Below, one piece after another: positions 21,450 to 25,478 of a stretch of DNA of 25,478 nucleotides. The stretch's first letter is position 1. The number at the start of each line of letters is the position of its first letter. The DNA is from an uncultured Clostridia bacterium (GTDB lineage Bacteria; Bacillota; Clostridia; Christensenellales; UBA1242). Location of the stretch: NCBI GenBank assembly GCA_944376785.1, contig CALWDV010000005.1, positions 1 to 25,478 on the forward strand. Reading direction: 5' to 3'. Position numbers and translations under genes: made by a program. The notes beneath the pieces were generated by a model. That model worked only from the letters and a program-made list of their open reading frames with translations, made no database searches and was not told the DNA's origin.

Positions 21450-21464
21450 TAAGTCAGTTTAAGG

Positions 21465-21506
21465 TTTGCTTTGGTTGTTAAAATCAACCTAAGCAAAAAT
21501 TTTTTT
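21465..21506 (+). terminator. Terminator-like hairpin in the gyrB leader (putative attenuator)
   Basis: TTTGCTT (21465-21471) pairs with AAGCAAA (21491-21497), and GGTTG (21473-21477) with CAACC (21485-21489). There is one T-T mismatch and a 7-nt loop, then seven T at 21500-21506. The Shine-Dalgarno GGAAGG comes just after and the ATG 18 nt after the T-run. It lies inside the predicted gyrB leader rather than downstream of a gene, so attenuation is suggested. Confidence 0.65.
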
Positions 21507-21524
21507 GTTAAGGAAGGATAATTT

Positions 21525-23456
21525 ATGGCTGAAATGACCGAAAAAGATTTAACTAGAAGTGTGAAATATGATGAAAACGACATTCAAATTTTGGAGGGGT
21601 TAGAGCCTGTTAGAAAACGTCCGGGAATGTATATTGGAAGCACAGATATTCGTGGACTTCATCATTTAATAACCGAAATTGTTGATAATAGTATTGATGA
21701 AGCGTTGGCTGGATATTGCGACCACATTGAAGTTATGCTTAATAAAAACGGAAGTGTTACTGTTTGTGATAACGGACGTGGAATTCCTTGTGGAATAATT
21801 AAAAAAGAAGGGAAAAGTGCAGTTGAAGTTGTTTTAACAAAACTTCATGCTGGTGGAAAATTTGGTGGCGAAGGTTACAAAATTAGTGGTGGATTGCACG
21901 GTGTTGGTTTAAGTTGCGTTAACGCACTTAGTGAATGGTTGGAAGTAACTGTTTATCAAGGCGGACACATTCATTACCAACAATATCGCCGTGGTATTCC
22001 ACAATTTCCTTTGGAAATAACAGGTAACACCGATAAAACAGGAACAACCGTAACATTTATGCCTGACGACACAATTTTTGACACTGTTAATTTTGACTAT
22101 GACGAATTAAAAAGCAGATTTAGAGAAATTGCATTTTTAAACAAAGGTTTAAGAATTAGTGTTTCAGATTATCGTGGCGAAACTCCACAAGAAGAAAGTT
22201 ATCAATATATTGGTGGAATTGTTGAATTTGTTGACTATTTGAATAAGAACAAAGAAACTTTGTTTAGCCAACCTGTTTATATTAATGTTATTAATCCAAC
22301 AAACGAAGTTGAAATTGCTTTTCAATATAATAACGGATATAACGAATTAATTAACACTTACGCAAACAACATTAACACACAAGAAGGTGGACATCACTTA
22401 GAAGGTTTTAAAAATGCTTTAACAAAAATTGTTAACGACTATGGAAAACAAAATAAAATTTTAAAAGAAAACGAAAAATTAAGTGGTGAAGATATTCGTG
22501 AAGGGTTAACAGCCATTGTTAGTGTTAAATTAACAAATCCACAATTTGAAGGACAAACCAAAACAAAACTTGGAAATGCAGAAATGCGTAAAATTGTTGC
22601 AGATGCAATGCAAGAAAAATTCACAACATTCCTAGAAGAAAACCCAAGTGTTGGCAGAGAATTGGTTTTAAAATGCATAACTGCAAAACGTGCCAGAGAA
22701 GCAGCAAGAAGTGTTAGAGAAGCAACCAGAAGAAAAGGAATTTTAGAAAGCACAACACTTCCTGGTAAACTTGCCGATTGCACATCAAAAAATCCAAAAG
22801 AAAGTGAAATTTATTTTGTTGAGGGTGATTCTGCAGGTGGAACAGCAAAACAAGGACGTGATAGAAAGTTCCAAGCAATAATGCCACTTAGAGGAAAAAT
22901 TTTAAACGTTGAAAAAGCGTCACTTCACAAAGTGCTAGAAAATCAAGTTATTAAAGATATGATAACAGCCATTGGTTGTGGTGTTGGAAGTGAGTTTGAT
23001 GAAAGTAAATTAAGATATGACAAAATTATTTGTATGACCGATGCCGATGTTGATGGAAGCCATATTAGAATTTTAATGTTAACTTTCTTTTTCAGATTTA
23101 TGCAACCATTAATTACTAACGGTCACATATATTCTGCAATGCCACCACTATATAAAATTCAACTTAACAAAGATGTTTACTATGCTTATTCCGATGAAGA
23201 AAAAGAAGAAAAACTAAACGAACTTGGAAATCCAAAAAATGTTCAAGTTCAACGTTATAAAGGTTTGGGTGAAATGAATGCCGAACAACTTTGGGAAACA
23301 ACCATGAACCCAGAAAAAAGAGTTCTTGCAAAAATAACAATGGACGATGCGTTAGAAGCAGAAGAAACCTTTAATAAATTAATGGGTGAAGATGTTGAAT
23401 TAAGACGTGAATTTATTGAAGCAAACGCAACACTTGTTAAAGATTTGGATATTTAA
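21525..23456 (+). CDS. gyrB: DNA gyrase subunit B
   Basis: ATPase subunit of gyrase, which introduces negative supercoils with GyrA. The 643 residues have the GHKL ATPase with KRPGMYIGST (31-40), catalytic Glu51 and Asn55 (EIVDNSIDEA), ATP-lid residues CDNGRGI (81-87) and GGLHGVG (122-128). They also have a transducer domain, then the Toprim domain with EGDSAGG (433-439) and TDADVDGSH (505-513), the Mg-binding Asp residues. It ends FIEANATLVKDLDI. The length is that of Gram-positive GyrB. GGAAGG lies 7 nt before the ATG. gyrA follows after 113 bp, a gap that carries the shared 32-bp element. Confidence 0.99.
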   Translation: MAEMTEKDLTRSVKYDENDIQILEGLEPVRKRPGMYIGSTDIRGLHHLITEIVDNSIDEALAGYCDHIEVMLNKNGSVTVCDNGRGIPCGIIKKEGKSAVEVVLTKLHAGGKFGGEGYKISGGLHGVGLSCVNALSEWLEVTVYQGGHIHYQQYRRGIPQFPLEITGNTDKTGTTVTFMPDDTIFDTVNFDYDELKSRFREIAFLNKGLRISVSDYRGETPQEESYQYIGGIVEFVDYLNKNKETLFSQPVYINVINPTNEVEIAFQYNNGYNELINTYANNINTQEGGHHLEGFKNALTKIVNDYGKQNKILKENEKLSGEDIREGLTAIVSVKLTNPQFEGQTKTKLGNAEMRKIVADAMQEKFTTFLEENPSVGRELVLKCITAKRAREAARSVREATRRKGILESTTLPGKLADCTSKNPKESEIYFVEGDSAGGTAKQGRDRKFQAIMPLRGKILNVEKASLHKVLENQVIKDMITAIGCGVGSEFDESKLRYDKIICMTDADVDGSHIRILMLTFFFRFMQPLITNGHIYSAMPPLYKIQLNKDVYYAYSDEEKEEKLNELGNPKNVQVQRYKGLGEMNAEQLWETTMNPEKRVLAKITMDDALEAEETFNKLMGEDVELRREFIEANATLVKDLDI

Positions 23457-23510
23457 TGATTAAATGATTTAACAAATAATTATTACGTTCTTAAAATAAC
23501 AAACATATTA

Positions 23511-23542
23511 TTGTCATAAAATAAACACTTTTTGACAAAATC
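23511..23542 (+). promoter_or_regulatory. 32-bp element upstream of gyrA (copy B)
   Basis: Starts TTGTCATAAA, contains ACACTTTTTG, ends CAAAATC. It matches the minus-strand element at 1103-1134 at 28 of 32 positions, and both copies are followed within about 20 nt by TTAAAAGGAAT, the downstream gene's ribosome binding region. It includes a near-palindrome TTTTTGACAAAA. It lies 28 bp before the gyrA ATG. Probably a regulatory or leader element; function unknown. Confidence 0.45.
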
Positions 23543-23569
23543 ATAAAAAGTTAAAAGGAATTTGTTGTA

Positions 23570-25478
23570 ATGGATAACAATAACGAAAAAGATAACAAAA
23601 TAATAGACAATACAAAAATACTAGATGTTAAGGTAAAAGAAGAATTAGAAAAATCTTTTATTGCATATGCAATGGCAGTTAACGTAAGCCGTGCAATTCC
23701 AGATGTTAGAGATGGTTTAAAACCAGTTCATCGTAGAATTTTATATGCAATGGGCGAACTTAATTTGTTTAACGATAAGCAATTTAAAAAATGTGCCAGA
23801 ATTGTTGGTGATGTTATTGGTAAATATCACCCACATGGCGACACTGCTGTTTACGATGCCTTAGTTCGTCTAGCACAAGATTTCACAATTAATGCTCCAC
23901 TAGTTGATGGTCACGGAAACTTTGGTTCTGTTGATGGCGACCCACCAGCTGCAATGCGTTACACCGAAGCAAAACTTAGCAAGGTTGCTTCCGAAATGCT
24001 TGCCGACATTGATAAAAACACTGTTGATTTTATTCCTAACTTTGATGATAGCGAAGTTCAACCAAGTGTGTTACCAGCACGTTTTCCAAACTTGTTGGTT
24101 AATGGTTCAGATGGTATTGCTGTTGGAATGGCAACAAACATTCCACCACACAACTTGGCAGAAGTTATTGATGGTTGTGTTGCATTAATTGAAAATCCAG
24201 AACTTGATGTTGATGAACTTATGAAAATTATTCCTGCACCAGATTTTCCAACCAAAGGAATTATTATGGGCAGAAACGGAATTAGACAAGCATATAGAAC
24301 AGGTAAAGGTTCGTTTTTAATTAGAAGCAAATGTGAAATTGAAGAATTTAACAATGGAACACGTCATAGAATTGTTGTAACAGAAATTCCATATCAAGTT
24401 AACAAAGCAAAATTAATTATGCAAATTGCCGATATGGTTAAAAACAAACGTATTGATGGTATTAGTGACATTAAAGAAGAAAGCGACAGAAGTGGAATGC
24501 GTATTGTTATTGATGTTAAACGTGATGCAAACCCACAAGTTGTTTTAAACACTCTTTATAAACACACACAACTTCAAATTAGTTTTGGAATTATTATGCT
24601 TGCACTTGTTAACAATGCACCAAAAGTTTTAAATTTAAAAGAAATTTTACAAAACTATTTAGCATTCCAAGAAGAAGTTATAACCAGAAGAACAGAGTTT
24701 GATTTAGACAAAGCACAAGCAAAAGCTCACATTTTAGAAGGTTTAGTTATTGCACAAGCAAACATTGACGAAGTTATTAAAACGATTAAAGAAAGTGCCG
24801 ATAAAGTTGAAGCACAACAAAAATTAATTGATAAGTTCTTATTAACTGAAAAACAAGCAGTTGCAATTTTGGAAATGAGATTGCAACGTTTAACTGGTTT
24901 GGAAGTTGAAAAATTAAAACAAGATTTAAATGATGTGCATGAACTAATTAAAGAACTTCAAAGCATTTTAACAGATAGAAACAAATTATATAACATTATT
25001 AAAACCGACTTGTTAACAATTAAAGGAAAATATGGCGTGCCAAGAAAATCTGTTATTTCAATGGATTATGGCGATATTGATATTGAAGATTTAATTGAAG
25101 AACAAGATGTTGTTATTTCTTTAACCCATGGTGGATATATTAAACGTATGCCTGTTAGCGAATATAAAAGCCAACATCGTGGTGGAAAAGGTATTATTGC
25201 TCACACCACAAAAGAAGAAGATTTTGTTGAAAGCATTTTCACAACTTCAACTCATGATGATTTGTTATGTTTCAGCACATTAGGCAGAGTTTATAAAATT
25301 AAAGGTTATGAAGTTCCAGAAGCCCCAAGAACAAGTAAAGGCAGAGCAATGGTTAACTTGTTGCAACTTAGCCCAGAAGAAAGAATAACAACCATAATTC
25401 CTGTTAAAAAAGACACTGTTGGTTACTTAATTATGGCAACCAAACAAGGTTTAATTAAGAAAACTAACATAACCGAAT
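23570..25478 (+). CDS. gyrA: DNA gyrase subunit A (C-terminus cut by window edge)
   Basis: DNA-cleaving and wrapping subunit of gyrase. Visible are DVRDGLKPVHRRILYAM (about 45-61), the quinolone-resistance region KYHPHGDTAVYDALVR (85-100), the catalytic Tyr131 in AAMRYTE, and the long coiled-coil and C-gate region (about 360-480). The first beta-pinwheel blades follow. The GyrA box appears as QHRGGKG (usual form QRRGGKG), which separates it from ParC. Thr92 sits where Escherichia coli has Ser83; Thr is a normal residue there, so resistance is not implied. AAAAGGAA precedes the ATG by 9 nt. About 636 codons are present and the last pinwheel blades are missing. Confidence 0.99.
   Translation, partial: MDNNNEKDNKIIDNTKILDVKVKEELEKSFIAYAMAVNVSRAIPDVRDGLKPVHRRILYAMGELNLFNDKQFKKCARIVGDVIGKYHPHGDTAVYDALVRLAQDFTINAPLVDGHGNFGSVDGDPPAAMRYTEAKLSKVASEMLADIDKNTVDFIPNFDDSEVQPSVLPARFPNLLVNGSDGIAVGMATNIPPHNLAEVIDGCVALIENPELDVDELMKIIPAPDFPTKGIIMGRNGIRQAYRTGKGSFLIRSKCEIEEFNNGTRHRIVVTEIPYQVNKAKLIMQIADMVKNKRIDGISDIKEESDRSGMRIVIDVKRDANPQVVLNTLYKHTQLQISFGIIMLALVNNAPKVLNLKEILQNYLAFQEEVITRRTEFDLDKAQAKAHILEGLVIAQANIDEVIKTIKESADKVEAQQKLIDKFLLTEKQAVAILEMRLQRLTGLEVEKLKQDLNDVHELIKELQSILTDRNKLYNIIKTDLLTIKGKYGVPRKSVISMDYGDIDIEDLIEEQDVVISLTHGGYIKRMPVSEYKSQHRGGKGIIAHTTKEEDFVESIFTTSTHDDLLCFSTLGRVYKIKGYEVPEAPRTSKGRAMVNLLQLSPEERITTIIPVKKDTVGYLIMATKQGLIKKTNITE

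Larger units (their letters stand above)
21059..21524. other. glmS-gyrB spacer: terminator, long A/T tract, gyrB promoter and leader hairpin
   Basis: A 466-bp gene-free region. It holds the glmS terminator (21205-21239), then low-complexity DNA. From 21371 to 21452 there are 82 bp with only three G or C, 49 of them (21371-21419) pure A/T. The gyrB promoter and hairpin follow. The A/T tract could be an UP element or an unwinding region, but no DnaA box within one mismatch of TTATNCACA adjoins it. No ORF seen. Confidence 0.6.

Noticed and set aside
23895..23962. GyrA Thr92 as a quinolone-resistance mutation
   Set aside because: Thr at the Ser83-equivalent position is a natural residue in many bacteria; resistance cannot be claimed.
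1..25478. Recoded TGA (mycoplasma-like code) given the low G+C
   Set aside because: TGA ends rnpA at the expected place and Trp codons in dnaA, gyrA, mnmE and others are TGG.

Overview
The window is a chromosomal replication-origin neighbourhood of a very AT-rich bacterium, most likely a low-G+C member of the Bacillota (Firmicutes). The reasons are the conserved rpmH-rnpA-yidD-yidC-jag-mnmE-mnmG-rsmG-parA-parB string, strong AAGGAGG-type ribosome binding sites, the 643-residue GyrB without the enterobacterial insert, and TGTTTCACGTGAAACA parS sites. The code is standard: TGA ends rnpA and Trp is TGG. I cannot name a genus from sequence alone; an uncultured Clostridia- or Bacilli-like lineage is plausible.

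Layout. Positions 1-19,090 are almost entirely minus-strand: parB (cut by the window edge), an ASCH-domain gene, parA, rsmG, mnmG, two small GNAT acetyltransferases, mnmE, jag, yidC, yidD, rnpA, rpmH, three larger GNAT-like genes, dnaN, dnaA and recF. The one exception is a plus-strand membrane SPFH/band-7 gene at 3447-4322. From 19,211 onward everything is plus-strand: glmS, gyrB and gyrA (cut by the right edge). Three identical parS palindromes flank rsmG.

Compared with the classical order (rpmH < > dnaA-dnaN-recF-gyrB-gyrA), dnaA-dnaN is inverted. recF now lies upstream of dnaA, glmS is inserted before gyrB, and accessory genes (ASCH, SPFH, GNATs) sit in the joints of the conserved string. 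The best origin candidate is the 215-bp dnaA-dnaN spacer. It carries DnaA-box-like sites in one orientation, a short GC patch followed by TAA repeats (as in DnaA-trio unwinding regions), and a 10-bp inverted repeat. The strand switch at about 19.1 kb points to a different spot, so the exact start site is unresolved.

How the genes work together: DnaA, DnaN, RecF and gyrase start, clamp, repair and unwind DNA. ParA, ParB and parS segregate the origin. RnpA and L34 serve RNA processing and translation; YidD, YidC and Jag serve membrane protein insertion; MnmE, MnmG and RsmG modify tRNA and rRNA. The most unusual items are the three-gene GNAT operon with unrecognised C-terminal regions, a near-identical 32-bp element upstream of both the ASCH-parB genes and gyrA, a terminator-like hairpin in the gyrB leader, nested palindromes over the dnaA promoter, and a parS site that also looks like the rsmG terminator. 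I found no tRNA, rRNA, CRISPR array, insertion sequence or obvious defence system.
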